Source: Batillaria attramentaria (lineage: Eukaryota; Mollusca; Gastropoda; Batillariidae). From it: a DNA stretch of 64,000 bases. Shown here one piece after another: positions 54,402 through 63,602 of the stretch (position 1 is the first letter of the stretch; each line of letters opens with the position of its first letter). Location of the stretch: NCBI GenBank assembly GCA_018292915.2, contig JACVVK020000163.1, positions 895,001 to 959,000 of the forward strand, read 5' to 3'. The notes beneath the pieces were generated by a model. That model was not told the DNA's origin. It made no database searches and saw only the letters and a list, made by a program, of their open reading frames with translations. Made by a program: the position numbers and the translations under genes.

Positions 54402-57400
54402 GACAGACAGACGACGGAGGGTTAATACATAGACTCCCATTGTTACACAAGGGAGCCAAAAATTTCCAGACTGCTTTAATGACCTTGACCTTGGGTCAAG
54501 GTCATTTAAAATGGTATGTGCGCATAGGTCTTATCACTGTCTATCAGCACGCCAAGTTTGGCGCCTCTGCTGTTTGTTATTTCTGAGAAAATGCCAATGT
54601 TAAGGTTTCACAAAAATAGCTTGTATGGCCTTGACCTTGACACAAGGCCATTGAATACATGTATATCTGTAAAGTTCTGATCAATATCTATCACCATGCA
54701 AAGTTTCAAACCTCTGGTCTTTGTAGATTCCGTGAAAATGCCAATGTAAAATTTTCAAACAGACAGCGTTAGTGACCTTGACCTTGAGTCAAGGTCATTC
54801 AAAATGATATGTTTTGAAAGGTCTTATGGTTGTCTATCAGCATGCCAAGTTTGGTGTCTCTGCTGTTTGTAGTTTCTGAGAAAACGACAACGTTAAAGTT
54901 TTCTGGACACACACACACACACACACACACAGACAGACAGACAGATGACGGAGGGCTATTACATAGACTCCCATTGTTACACAAGGGAGCCAAAAATCCA
55001 GATGAATGCTTCATCGGCGCGAAGATCGCATGGATGCTAAGCTACCGCAAACTACGCAGTATGTGCAGCACGAGACCTTGCCGCCTGCACGCCCCACCCG
55101 TTTCTTTTTCGCGATTTTGCGGTTACGAAAAGTGTTTCTACTTGAGGCCATTGCAACTTACTCCACCGAAGACGGTCTCGCGAAAGTTCCACCTAACGAC
55201 AAATCGGAATCCCCCCCCCCCCCCCCCCAAAAAAAAAAAAAAACAAAAAAAACCCGAACATACGATTTTCTGCCAAATCGGAAATCTGAGTTTACGTAAA
55301 ATTTCAAATCGGAAATCCGATCTGAATCGGAAATCTGGCACCCCTGTTAATACAACTAACCTGAAACAGAAAACCAGAACCCCACGTTTTTAACCCACAC
55401 ATTGAAATCACAGCCATTCTCACTGATAAAATCCCATTAGAGCAAAACTCAAAAGTGACCAGAACGTCCACCTCTCTAGCATGCTTGCTGTTGTTGTTTG
55501 TTTGCTCAAGTTTTTTATCTTGTTTTTCAGAACACCTGTTTGTAAATGACCCAGGTAGATATCTATCAAAGCATGCTGATCACTCACAGAAAATTTTTGT
55601 GATATTTTATTGTTAGGCCCACAGATCTTCTGAGACGCAGATGTCCTCTGTACAAAACAGGATTTCTCCTCATCGGGGACTTGCTCCAAGAATGAATCAT
55701 CTCGCATCAAAAATATTGCTGCACAGACAAAGAAAAAATAAATAAATAAAAAGATATGTACATAAAACAGATACAAATACCCAAGAAAATCCCCAGAAAA
55801 TGTGCGACAGAAAGGAAAATACTAATTATTATTACTATAAAATAAAATGATAAAAATCCCTGCTTATTCAACAGAGAAACATAAATCCCTACCCTCAATG
55901 CACGAAAGTCATATTCATAATCAGAAGAGAAACTCTCCGAGGAGAAATGAGACTACACATCCCACAATGTCCAAGACAACAACAACAATAATTAAAACTA
56001 AAATATGAAGTTGAATTTGAAACACAAAAACACTATCTTGTTGCTGTACCATCTCACAATCTCACCGCCAAAGCAGTTAACCCGTGCAACACGCACAGAA
56101 TGTTTCGACTTTGCCGATTTGTGATGCTTACAGTTCATGTTGTCATCACGGTATGCACTCTTGAGTAGCTCCAAGTCCTCCACCAACAAGCCGTACGCTT
56201 CGAGGTAGTCTTCTATCACTTCATCGGCATACTCTCCCCACATCGGCACCCAGCCCAGTGACTCACTGCAACGTGCAATCTTTATCAATAGTATAAGTTG
56301 TAATCACAGAGCGGATTCTAGGATTTTGAAGAAGTGGGGGCAGGCCCCCCTTCCTTGAAAAAAAAAGGGGGGGGGGGATTAGGCCCCCCTCTGACCAAAA
56401 CAGTGGGGGCGTCTTGCGTTTTGTGCTTGATGCACACAGAGCACAACATAGCACCTGACTCGCTTGTTTCCAGCCATGGCCATTTCTTCCGCCATTGTTC
56501 TTGAAACTTGTGCTCCTTTGGCTTAGTACTAGCAGGCACAGACGTCTCTGGCACATTTTCAGTCTCTTTCCTTTTCTTCACAGTCCCTCCACTAAATTCG
56601 AAGTCGAAAAGCGTGCGCTTTTTCGAAGCCATTCAGATTTTTAACCAGTTCCAACCGGTTAGGTTCATCGATGCCACACTCAGAAGAAAGGTGATTGGTC
56701 AAAAAGAATAGCATCGGCCAATGAAAATTTGAGACACATCACATATACAAGAGAGCAACTTCCGTTTAACTCCCGTTTCCGCTACGCCCTCGCAGACGAC
56801 AGAAACGTCACAGTAAAGCCCGCTTCGATCAAGACATGTAGCGGGATATTTCCAAACTCCGCAGGATCGCGAACGCGCTCATCGAATTTCTTTGCGGGCC
56901 AAAAAACTTTTTGTGTGTGATCCCGCGCATCCCGCGCCCTAGAATCAGCTCTGAATCATACAAGCTGAAACTATCAATTGTAATACATGTAAAAGTCTGA
57001 GAAATGTCAACAAATATGACAACAAGCAGTGTTCCTAACTACAGCTTTCAGGGTCCATACAGGTTCACAGTCTCAAAAATTCATGACTTTTCCATGACTT
57101 TTCAAGGCCAACTCTCCTGTTTTCCATGACACCTTCCTCGTCCTCTTTGACACTGACACACGTGAGGGTAGAAATTATGAGCTTATCCAAGGTATCGCAG
57201 TCATCAAGACCAATGTTCAGAGTGAGTCATTAGCCTTATGGGAAGGCAGTTTGTTGGTATTTTTGGCAATCAATCCAGTGAGTAATCACCAAGCTGACTG
57301 TTTCACTGTTGGGCTCGAAATGGCTTCCATAAAATTCCAAAATTCCATGACTTTTCATGACTCTTGAGATAATTTCATGACTTTCCAGGCCTGGAAAAGC

Positions 57401-59262
57401 TATTTCCAAATTCCATGACTTTTCCAGGATTCCATGACCTGTATGGACCCTGACTGCTTTCAAAACTGAGGGTCAGTTTGACCCTCTCTCTCTCCAAATC
57501 TGAGGGTCATTTTGTAAAATCTAGTACAAAAATCTTGGTTCGACTGGACCCACTGTTTACAAGATTATCGGAGACAATGTGCTTTATGAATCAGAAAACC
57601 CAGCACTAGGTCACATAACTCTCTGTTGTTTTTAATTCTAGCGACCGCCTGAGATGTGTTGTTTTACTGTCGGTTTTCAAGTCTTGAAAATCATGCACTA
57701 CCATGACGTACAGCCCCAAAATCTCTGCGTCAGATTCTGAAATCTCTGTATAAATGACGCACATATGTGCATAATAAGGAACACTAGCAAGGAGACAACT
57801 ACGCCTGGTCCTAAAGCTCAACACGCTCCCTAACCATACCCCACTGCAACTGCAAACACGAGCATACTTTCACTGTGCTACAAAAACACCACAGAATCAG
57901 ATGTTGCACAGACCACCATATAAAGCTTAGCTTCTGTATTCTTACCTTGTAATGTTAATGAACAGTGGCATGATGTCGCTGTAATAACTGTTTTCAATAC
58001 TCGTCTGCATCTTCTCTAGTTCCGTCACATCTCGCCTGTCTGGATGTCTGCCGCCCTGCAAAGGTACATCAAAATGATACCAAGCCACCAAAATGCCAGG
58101 AGAATCAGGAAATTCACTTTGCAACTATGATACCGTGACACTTCAATTCATCAACAACAACGATGACAATAGCAAATCACCAATAGGTCAAAATAGCTGA
58201 CACAGCTGAGCCAGTATGACATGATGTTTCGAGTGAACCTGTTCTGCAAATTTGAATAAAATAGGCATGGGAGCGATCCAGTCTGCAATATTTAACAAAA
58301 AACAAACAAAAAAACTTTTCAAATGACACTTTCTATTTATGTTTTTTTTTCTTCAAATGATGACATGTTATTGATATTCCAGAGAGTTTTCCAAAGGATC
58401 TCGTGATTGCCCTTATTAAGTACCATACATGCAGTTGCCCTGGCCCTGAACCTTCACTTTTATCTGTCCCTTTACCTGTACTCTTAGCGCTTAGAACTGC
58501 CTTACAAGTAGATTACAGCGCTATATAAATAAATTATTATTATTATTATTATTGCCCAAATAACTGATGTCCAACAAAACTCCAAGGAAAAACTGAAGTT
58601 AGTGAAAATTATTTCAAGGATAAATCTGCTAAGTTGCTCACTTTAATATATGAGGTAAGTAGCCTACTGAATAACAGAATTTAGAACAATCAATCAGATG
58701 ATTGTGAGCAGGAAATGAGAAGAAGAACAGAAACAAATTTCTCACCCATTTGATGAAACTCTCCAGCAGATTGAGCTTTCTCTTTTCACACCATGCACGC
58801 AACTCAGGCAGCACCTGACCCATACAGATCATCACTTACATTACAATAAATGCATATATATATATATATATGATCTATATCTATACACCACTTGATAACC
58901 TGAGCTTTATAATACATACATGTTCATCATCTTATTTGGTGCCACAAAGTCATAAAAAAAATATGCTTATCATCTTTGAAAGGAAATTAAATGTACTGAA
59001 ACCTTTGAATGAGGGTAGGTGGGTGTTTGGGGGTTTAACGTCCTTTTAACCACCACATACAGGTGATATCAAAAACTGGGCAACGATTAAGAAGCCAGCA
59101 CAAATATTTAGCCCCAACCGGGATACGAACTCATGACCCGAGCATCAGAAGTCCAACGCTCTACCATTCGGCCACCCTGGCTCCCCGAAACCTTTGAATG
59201 TGTTGTGATTACATAACTACAAGATCTCTGAGTACATGTGTATGTGTGTGTACAAGACTGGA

Positions 59263-59293
<31 letters not shown>

Positions 59294-59932
59294 ATTATAT
59301 AGGCGCTTTACCCAATTTCATGAATCGGCTCAAAGCGCCGCGAACTGAACCCAACACGCACGCTCACGTGAATCACACGCATTCTCTCACACACTGGACA
59401 TAAACACATTACAATCACGTGGTGCGAAGGGTCAGCTCAGCTATTTAAATTTCGAAATTTAGAATTGCATTTATTTTTCAAATTTGGTGGGCTGAACATT
59501 TCCAAAGCAGAGGGGGAGGAAGCCGGAGTACCCAGAGAGAACCCCCGACGATCGGCCCGAATGAACGGTGCCACATACGAGAAATAATGTGGACAGTTTA
59601 TATGGCAGAAGTTTGACGGTTTTTGAGATAATCTTTCCTCGGTGCTGGCCAGCACCTGAAAAACATGCTTCTGAATACAGACAGGGCACCAGTTGTTTCA
59701 AGGAAGACTTCAGCAGTCAATAGAGTTAAAAGGAAAACGAACCCCATTATGCAGGGGGGGAGGGGGGGGGAATCACTTTGTATAGAAAAATGTAAAGTGA
59801 AGCACTTACATCCTTTCGAAGCATGTCCCTCTCAGCAAAAAATTCATCAGAAAATGATGTGATGAAGAGTTTGACATTGATGCGATCACGTGGTGGTCTC
59901 ACGGGGGAGTCCACAGCGACAGCACAGGCCAT
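39507..59932 (-). CDS. TTC41-like STAND NTPase (DUF4062-like, NACHT, TPR), 21 coding exons
   Basis: 1,193 residues; all 20 intron phases agree. Residues 1-145: DUF4062/TIR-like module (INVKLFITSFSDEFFAERDM; SESLGWVPMWGEY). 190-272: linker helices with a CEYCG knuckle. 273-393: P-loop NTPase with Walker A GSPGCGKSS (Lys296) and Walker B LIIFIDALNQ (Asp389). 394-514: WLPRKLAPQVR and SSNNPLWLSV, typical of this NACHT clade. 514-711: winged-helix/helical arm. 712-955: TPR-like helices (for example LYINIGIVYEDNNDYRKAYT). About 985-1193: very acidic, probably disordered tail. Family members act as ATP-switched scaffolds; the role of TTC41 itself is poorly known, so none is assigned. The ATG sits in CCAGTATGG after a 5' UTR acceptor. 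Exons (plus-strand coordinates, 5' to 3' of the gene): 59810-59932, 58746-58814, 57946-58055, 56132-56265, 55588-55718, 51219-51311, 50453-50608, 49916-50058, 49579-49690, 49175-49282, 47950-48123, 47536-47723, 46718-46887, 46093-46264, 45267-45516, 44530-44648, 43715-43847, 43143-43259, 42066-42209, 41653-41733, 39507-40361. NPHP3 or NWD1-like are alternative names. Confidence 0.85.
40516..40696 (-). mobile_element. SINE-A, complete, minus strand
   Basis: Reverse complement with all parts; in the gene 2 intron before the last exon. Confidence 0.85.
40979..41384 (-). mobile_element. SINE-B, complete, minus strand
   Basis: All parts present, ending in the head 'ccactagaccacggaccgcc'. Confidence 0.85.
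41653..41733 (-). CDS. Gene 2 exon 20: TPR-like
   Basis: 27 codons, phase 0. LNDMGHYAEALMTKGVLAPR. Confidence 0.8.
41893..42040 (-). mobile_element. SINE-A, diverged, minus strand
   Basis: Body and part of the head recognisable; ends 25 bp from exon 19. Confidence 0.7.
42066..42209 (-). CDS. Gene 2 exon 19: TPR-like
   Basis: 48 codons, phase 0. FKLAMSLMKLAFNMESWEAC, an acidic loop, then YIDRALKIFCE. Confidence 0.8.
42486..42826 (+). mobile_element. SINE-C, complete
   Basis: Same head and core as at 1178, continuing through 'cccctgggggaagcagcccc' to an AATAAA-rich tail. Confidence 0.8.
42887..42954 (+). repeat. GT array
   Basis: (GT)n, gene 2 intron 18. Confidence 0.95.
43143..43259 (-). 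CDS. Gene 2 exon 18
   Basis: 39 codons, phase 0. KLKLNDFVSPSQLPDLRKTI then KSITIRKSLPG, an inter-TPR connection of the family. Confidence 0.8.
43715..43847 (-). CDS. Gene 2 exon 17: TPR-like
   Basis: Phases 2 to 0. GKHYEALELLKTAMKIEEKE then MVELYALMSEIYDE, a TPR-type helix pair. Confidence 0.85.
44026..44491. mobile_element. hAT-like MITE next to gene 2 exon 16
   Basis: Ends CAGGGATCGATTT and AAATCCATCCCTG are near-perfect inverted repeats; flanks ccccaaa and ccccaag look like a target duplication. Only 38 bp separate it from the exon 16 donor. Confidence 0.65.
44530..44648 (-). CDS. Gene 2 exon 16
   Basis: Phases 0 to 2. VGPIDEMIEMYGAALTQFEE, the start of the helical repeats. A MITE ends 38 bp from this exon. 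Confidence 0.8.
44745..45150 (-). mobile_element. SINE-B, complete, minus strand
   Basis: All parts present, more diverged than the copy at 40979. Confidence 0.85.
45267..45516 (-). CDS. Gene 2 exon 15
   Basis: Phases 2 to 0. WWHRMLADFFQHSDKLERRA, then EEWPHQLVCLDD and LLAYWRK, the H-x-x-L-A-x-F-F ... P-x-H-L helical region of NACHT-TPR proteins. Confidence 0.9.
46093..46264 (-). CDS. Gene 2 exon 14
   Basis: Phases 1 to 2. A charged start (EKETQEKESKKKRE), then WQWVFKRLQPYLRPYG and FYHRALSKAVRKR. Confidence 0.85.
46312..46640. mobile_element. Truncated copy of the TCAAGGTCA element
   Basis: Begins 'actagagaggcagaagc' and has TCAAGGTCA twice plus 'atgccaagtttgatcc', as in 52799-54998. Breaks off at a poly(A) run near 46640. 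Confidence 0.65.
46718..46887 (-). CDS. Gene 2 exon 13: winged-helix part
   Basis: Phases 2 to 1. ILDDLLSQLEGEEGGELMVA, then GLLESELRQLL, a winged-helix-like L-L-x-x-S-x-x-G-L-x-E-x-E-L pattern. Confidence 0.85.
47536..47723 (-). CDS. Gene 2 exon 12
   Basis: Phases 0 to 2. LLRKESSNNPLWLSVACEEI, the S-x-N-P-L-W-L sensor-like motif. Confidence 0.9.
47950..48123 (-). CDS. Gene 2 exon 11
   Basis: 58 codons, phase 0. AARVISWLPRKLAPQVRCVL then PLDWVSRR. W-L-P-R-x-L-P-x-x-V-R is the conserved region after Walker B. Confidence 0.9.
48708..48840 (-). mobile_element. LINE 3' tail (minus) with TCAA repeats
   Basis: TCAA repeats adjoin 'attttattaatcccttctg', the reverse of the 3' end seen at 2478. Confidence 0.5.
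48914..49030 (+). repeat. CA and CT arrays
   Basis: (CA)n, a break, (CA)n, (CT)n, gene 2 intron 10. Confidence 0.9.
49175..49282 (-). CDS. Gene 2 exon 10: Walker B
   Basis: 36 codons, phase 0. Ends KPLIIFIDALNQ (Walker B, Asp389). The donor is the unusual CAG|gtctgc, weaker than its neighbours; both reading frame and next exon support it. Confidence 0.85.
49579..49690 (-). CDS. Gene 2 exon 9
   Basis: Phases 2 to 0. HIFYHFVGAIPGSTSLECML, the F-x-H-F-V-G-A-x-P-x-S-T motif typical of this NACHT clade. Confidence 0.9.
49916..50058 (-). CDS. Gene 2 exon 8: Walker A
   Basis: Phases 0 to 2. RDVPLLLLGSPGCGKSSVLC is the P-loop of the NACHT NTPase. Confidence 0.95.
50453..50608 (-). CDS. Gene 2 exon 7
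   Basis: 52 codons, phase 0: ISDFLIQRVRCEYCGEESSV, then HHNFLSQKAHSVLGRD. The CEYCG pair could be a partial zinc site; no second pair is obvious. Confidence 0.85.
51219..51311 (-). CDS. Gene 2 exon 6
   Basis: 31 codons, phase 0 both ends: ASRIIEYGCEYRGVDHKRRP then FKEELKQR. Broken copies of this exon region lie in the upstream intron (see repeats). Confidence 0.85.
51384..51425 (-). pseudogene. Relic copy of gene 2 exon 6 end
   Basis: About 40 of 46 positions match exon 6 around 'ctgtactcacagccatactca', including the region just outside the acceptor. Too short and altered to be spliced in. Confidence 0.6.
52799..54998. mobile_element. Tandem/nested TIR element made of TCAAGGTCA-bearing units
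   Basis: Two start-like ends (52799, 53352: TGGCTCCCTTGTGAC) and two end-like ends (about 54455, 54990: ACACAAGGGAGCCA) show a non-autonomous DNA element with 13-bp TIRs. Inside are diverged units of about 130-290 bp with 'catgccaagtttgg', 'gagaaaatgccaatgtt' and an inverted pair TGACCTTGACCTT / TCAAGGTCA. In gene 2's intron 5. Confidence 0.7.
55334..55430 (-). pseudogene. Second relic copy of gene 2 exon 6 region
   Basis: 'aatacaactaacctgaaac' and 'accagaacccc' match exon 6's acceptor side and flanking intron at 51295-51345, followed by a diverged 'cacagccattctcactga'. Confidence 0.55.
55588..55718 (-). CDS. Gene 2 exon 5
   Basis: Phases 1 to 0. SIFLMRDDSFLEQVPDEEKS, equivalent to the A-L-F-Y-x-R-D stretch; ends ISQKFS|gtgagt. 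Confidence 0.8.
56132..56265 (-). CDS. Gene 2 exon 4
   Basis: Phases 2 to 1. SESLGWVPMWGEYADEVIED, with the hallmark G-W-V-P of the family, then LLKSAYRDDNMN. Confidence 0.9.
56307..56953 (-). mobile_element. Short hAT-type element with 16-bp TIRs
   Basis: The left end is CAGAGCGGATTCTAGG and the right end, read inward on the other strand, is CAGAGCTGATTCTAGG (15 of 16 identical). AATCA flanks both ends, a possible 5-bp target duplication. It carries the zinc-finger ORF plus about 320 bp upstream of it with two CCAAT-type boxes (near 56695 and 56720). Confidence 0.65.
56318..56634 (-). pseudogene. hAT/ZNF862-like N-terminal zinc-finger ORF in a short TIR element
   Basis: A 104-codon minus-strand ORF starts MASKKRTLFDFEFSGG and contains KFQEQWRKKWPWLETSES and MLCSVCIKHK. 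F-x-x-x-W-x-x-x-x-x-W-L then C-x-x-C is the TTF/BED-type finger at the N-terminus of hAT transposases and of domesticated ZNF862-type proteins. After KTQDAPT the sequence turns into low-complexity Pro/Phe and the catalytic region is absent. It lies in gene 2's intron 3, on the same strand, inside a TIR-bounded unit (56307-56953). Confidence 0.55.
57049..57452. mobile_element. hAT-like MITE
   Basis: TIRs CAGGGTCCATACAGGT and ACCTGTATGGACCCTG. Flanks acagcttt and actgcttt form an 8-bp duplication with one mismatch. The interior repeats 'ccatgacttttc'. Within gene 2's intron 3. Confidence 0.8.
57946..58055 (-). CDS. Gene 2 exon 3
   Basis: Phases 0 to 2. Contains DVTELEKMQTSIENS and YYSDIMPLFINI, equivalent to the C-L-x-E-I-x-x-C ... 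P-F-F-L-x-I-L part of the family. Confidence 0.85.
58746..58814 (-). CDS. Gene 2 exon 2
   Basis: 23 codons, phase 0 both ends: VLPELRAWCEKRKLNLLESF. Matches the helix and strand L-R-x-x-C-E-x-R-x-L of DUF4062-NACHT proteins. Confidence 0.85.
59013..59187 (-). mobile_element. SINE-A, complete, minus strand
   Basis: Tail (gggtgtttgggggtttaacg) to head, in gene 2's first coding intron. Confidence 0.85.
59266..59585 (-). mobile_element. SINE-B, minus strand, head missing
   Basis: Stops at 'gccacatacgagaa', again at the head/core junction. Confidence 0.8.
59810..59932 (-). CDS. Gene 2 exon 1: start and DUF4062-like strand
   Basis: 41 codons from ATG to GAT|gtaagt. Contains VKLFITSFSDEFFAERDMLR, matching the family pattern V-x-x-F-I-S-S-x-x-D-x-x-x-E-R-D. 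Confidence 0.9.
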
Positions 59933-59960
59933 ACTGGTGGCAGTCTGGTGGCAACTTTAC
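59933..59960 (-). other. Gene 2 5' UTR segment ahead of the start codon
   Basis: On the minus strand an acceptor (aaatttcag) is followed by 28 nt and then ATGGCC. At least one non-coding exon must lie further upstream (higher coordinates); I could not place it. Confidence 0.55.
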
Positions 59961-60073
59961 CTGAAATTTACATGATAAATTTAACACTTGTAACAGGAGA
60001 GCTTACTAAAACTCCACGTGACAACTGGAAAAAAAAAAAATGAGTAGCCCAAACGGCACAATTGTGTGACAAT

Positions 60074-60653
60074 TATCCGCAGCACCCTGAACCGGATCTT
60101 CGTTGGTTGAATTGGTCACTGCCTACTTCGGGCAGTGAGCAGACCGTATTTTGTGTATCTTGGTTCGTAAAGGTATCGGACTTATACTGCTTGTTCAACG
60201 GTTAACACGAAACAGAGGACGTGAATGCATACTAAGACTATATTGCGTCAAAACTGTTCCAATCTAGTTTACAGGCAAGTGGAAGCCTTGCAGACGAATG
60301 CATCATGGCTGTTCTCTCTCACACACTTACCACTTGCATTCAAACACAAAAAAATCTCCCCCCCCCCCCCCCAACAACTAAATACCACTTTTAAGAGTTA
60401 CTGGAAATTTATGTTTTAGTTTGTATTTCCAGAGACATATGATTATGAATGTTATAGTATATTCATTACACTGACTCAGATTTTCTTGTATCAGATTTAG
60501 TAAAACTAAAATGAAACATCATTTGGAAGTTATTTATAAAAAAAACCAGTACAACATAAAAGACCAGTCTGCTTGCCTCACACTTGTGTGTGAACGTAAC
60601 TTGTAAGATGAATGATTCAACCAATGCGGGCCCGGTTCAGGGTGCTGCGGATA
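60074..60653. mobile_element. Element bounded by a perfect 22-bp inverted repeat
   Basis: TATCCGCAGCACCCTGAACC.. (60074-60095) is exactly repeated in inverse at 60632-60653, and both arms continue to a shared GTTGGTTGAAT. The 536-bp interior has no recognisable coding sequence. Confidence 0.55.
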
Positions 60654-61649
60654 GCTGCATGTCAATTTTACAGCGTCTTCGTTCTAACATGGTTTGCAAT
60701 CTTTGAGAGCTCCATTGTTGATATCTGACTGAATCAACTTGGTGAAAACTGAACACGTGCAAGAGTTGGGGTGTCTGCATGCAGTTGTGGACTTGAGATG
60801 CATAAGTCTGCTTCAGGATTGAATGTGCAAAACGCACGTATTCTAAGCACTACCAGCGAAGTTACCACTCGGTCAAACTATGCAAAGAAAGACATCCAGA
60901 CCATAGTGTCACACAACTTTCCTTGTCCGATGTCGCGACATACATGGGGACGAATTATCGTCGTCAAGGGGAAGACTTTTTACAAAATATGTTTTGCAGT
61001 GGGTATTCTCATTAACAATTCACTTGCACTTACTTCAGTCTATCTACTTACGAAGTCTTTGGCGTTACTTGCTGGTTTACATGATTTAGTCGGTGTTGTG
61101 ATTTTTGTTTCGTCGCTTTGCTTTCCACCATTAGGCCTTCTATGTTAATTTCGACTGAAGATCTACTTCAGGGGAGGCTACTCCTTCTCCTTCCAGAAAC
61201 AACCGGAGGGTGCAAGAAAAAAAATGTGTTTTCGTTATTCTGTGACTAAATAATTAAAAAGTAAAACATTACACGTGTGTAAAAGTTACCCGTTGGCGTC
61301 CATGCAAAAACTCGTGAGAGCAACTTTAATTAAACTCAGTTGTGCTGAGTCAGACATGTTGGTGATGAATCTTTTTACTGACATGGTACGGCTGCACAAC
61401 AGAAGCAAAGCATAGTTGATGTTTGAAAAAGTAAAGATGAGAACTGGAAGAATGAAACCACCCTTTTCCCCTCCAACCCCCGCCCCCCCCCTCCCCAACT
61501 GACACAACAACAACAACAACAAATATCATGTAACTAACAATGATCAACAATAAACGCTGATCACTCGGCACGCAGTTGAAGAACCCGGCCCGCGGCCACT
61601 GAAACCGGCTCGCTGAGGCTGAGTGACTTAACCCCCCCCCCCACCCCCG

Positions 61650-61686
<37 letters not shown>

Positions 61687-62514
61687 CCCCCCCCCCCCCC
61701 CAAAAAAAAAAAGAAAAAAAAAAAGAGAGAGAATTAAAGCCCAAACGAAACAAAAAAACTGACCAACCAACTGGTACAACGCTGAACTTGAACTGACTGA
61801 CAAACCCGAATGACGGCTGAACTTACTCTGACACACAACTGAAACCAGTTCACAGAACGCAAATTAACAGCCGCCTTCGGAGTCAGTAATACCGACAGTC
61901 GTACGGATAAATTAACTTCACGTAGACTGAACTAAACAGTTGTGCACGTGTGTGTACGTGTGTGTGCGCCACGGTGTGTGTAAACAGGATTGACTGCGGA
62001 AGGGGTGGAACCAGGACAATATATTACATCTCCTGAATTCAGGATTTGCTTCCCTTGTTCACTAACTTGCAGAGCACTCGACTAGTTTCAGACCAGAGAG
62101 CATACATGTACACAACGCGCAGTGTCTCAGTCGGCCCAGAATTTCGGAAGTGTTCTGCGGGGCTTTCTCAGCTTATAGCGTGAGGCAGGTCTGTTATGCT
62201 TTGCGGACAGATTAACTTGACTCAAGACATTACACTGATTGCTCTCACAGTCTCAGCTACGCCGGGTCTGAAATCTCCGGGTACTTTCAGTTCAGTTTGT
62301 CAGTGAATTTTTAAACTGACAAAATGATCAAACTGTTTTAAATGTGCATCTTTGACCTTGTGCTTTCAAGCCATTAGCAGTCAGTCGATCGGCAGTCACT
62401 GTGTTCAGACGATGTATTTTGTGAACTGATTCAACACTGACTAAAAGCAGTTTTGCTCAGCCTTGATCACAGAGTAGCTGAGATAGCGGCCGAACTACTA
62501 TGATGACTAATGTA

Positions 62515-62716
62515 GTGAGATTTAGTAGGACTTCGTAAAGAGGACTTCGCTGAGCAGCGTAACCCACTTACATGTAAATTAGGCTCACACGGCAGAGGCC
62601 GCGAGCTGCTGAGGCGCTGCAATTGGCTAATGGCACCCGTAACGTGCCTAATTTACATGCAAATGGGTTACGCTGCTCAACGAAGTCCTCCGTACGAAAT
62701 CCTACTAAATCTCACT
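62515..62716. mobile_element. Palindromic MITE, copy 3 (TA duplication)
   Basis: Third copy, slightly diverged (GTGAGATTTAGTAGG ends), TA on both sides. Confidence 0.85.
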
Positions 62717-62992
62717 AATGTTCGCGGGGTCGAGTGTTCGAATCCCAGCTGAGACCCAAACGTTAGTGTCAATCAGTATTTAGGGTTCAGTTTCTGTGTA
62801 GCTAGCCTTGGCTTTGTAAACTTTACCTGAGCCACATTATGGCATATTTTGATGGTGAACTGCGTAACACTGAAAAGAAAACTATCAATGCTGTTTGTGT
62901 TTCTACAGTCAGACCGATCAGTCACTGTTCGACCCAGCAAGAATTGAAGGGCACAATTATCCCATCACGTGTGCGAGGCTTACGTTTCCAGT

Positions 62993-62993
<1 letters not shown>

Positions 62994-63042
<49 letters not shown>
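62994..63042 (+). repeat. CA array
   Basis: (CA)n upstream of gene 2. Confidence 0.95.
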
Positions 63043-63044
<2 letters not shown>

Positions 63045-63402
63045 TAGCCGGTTTCCACTGCATTGTCACCAAGATTAATGAGCTGGTGACCCTCGCGAGG
63101 CCGGAAAGCCTGTTATCTCGCGGTTTTCTAATTTTCATGAACTGGAAATTCTACTACAGTATCGATTGTGGTGTACTTTAGGTAACTACCACGTGCACGC
63201 CACGCCGCTCCCCACCATCAGGATCACACAGGGACAGTCCAGACAAATCAGTAAAGTACTTGCTGTGGATGCTTTGCGAATTGTTGTCCATCACACGGGA
63301 ATCGGTTGTTTGGCTGACGGCCGGACGGGTCCCTGGCCTGTGTTGTTTTTCACAGTGGCAGAGGTCATTGGCCGTAGCAGGACAAAGTCACTGAGTGAAC
63401 TG

Positions 63403-63438
<36 letters not shown>

Positions 63439-63442
<4 letters not shown>

Positions 63443-63602
63443 GGGTGGGTTTAACGTCCTTTCCCACCACATACGGGTGGTATCAAAGACTGACGGGGCA
63501 ACGATGAAGAAGCCAGCCCCATATTTGGCTTCAACCGGGATACGAACTCACGACCCGAGCAGTAGAAGTCCAACGCTCTACCATTCGGCCACCCCGGCTC
63601 CC

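Noticed and set aside
60771..61148. 125-codon plus-strand ORF with a hydrophobic C-terminal half
   Set aside because: No recognisable domain and no sign of selection visible; kept only as a remark in the flank entry.
63166..63408. 80-codon ORF near the right edge
   Set aside because: No homology recognised, frame neighbours repeats; cannot be told from chance.
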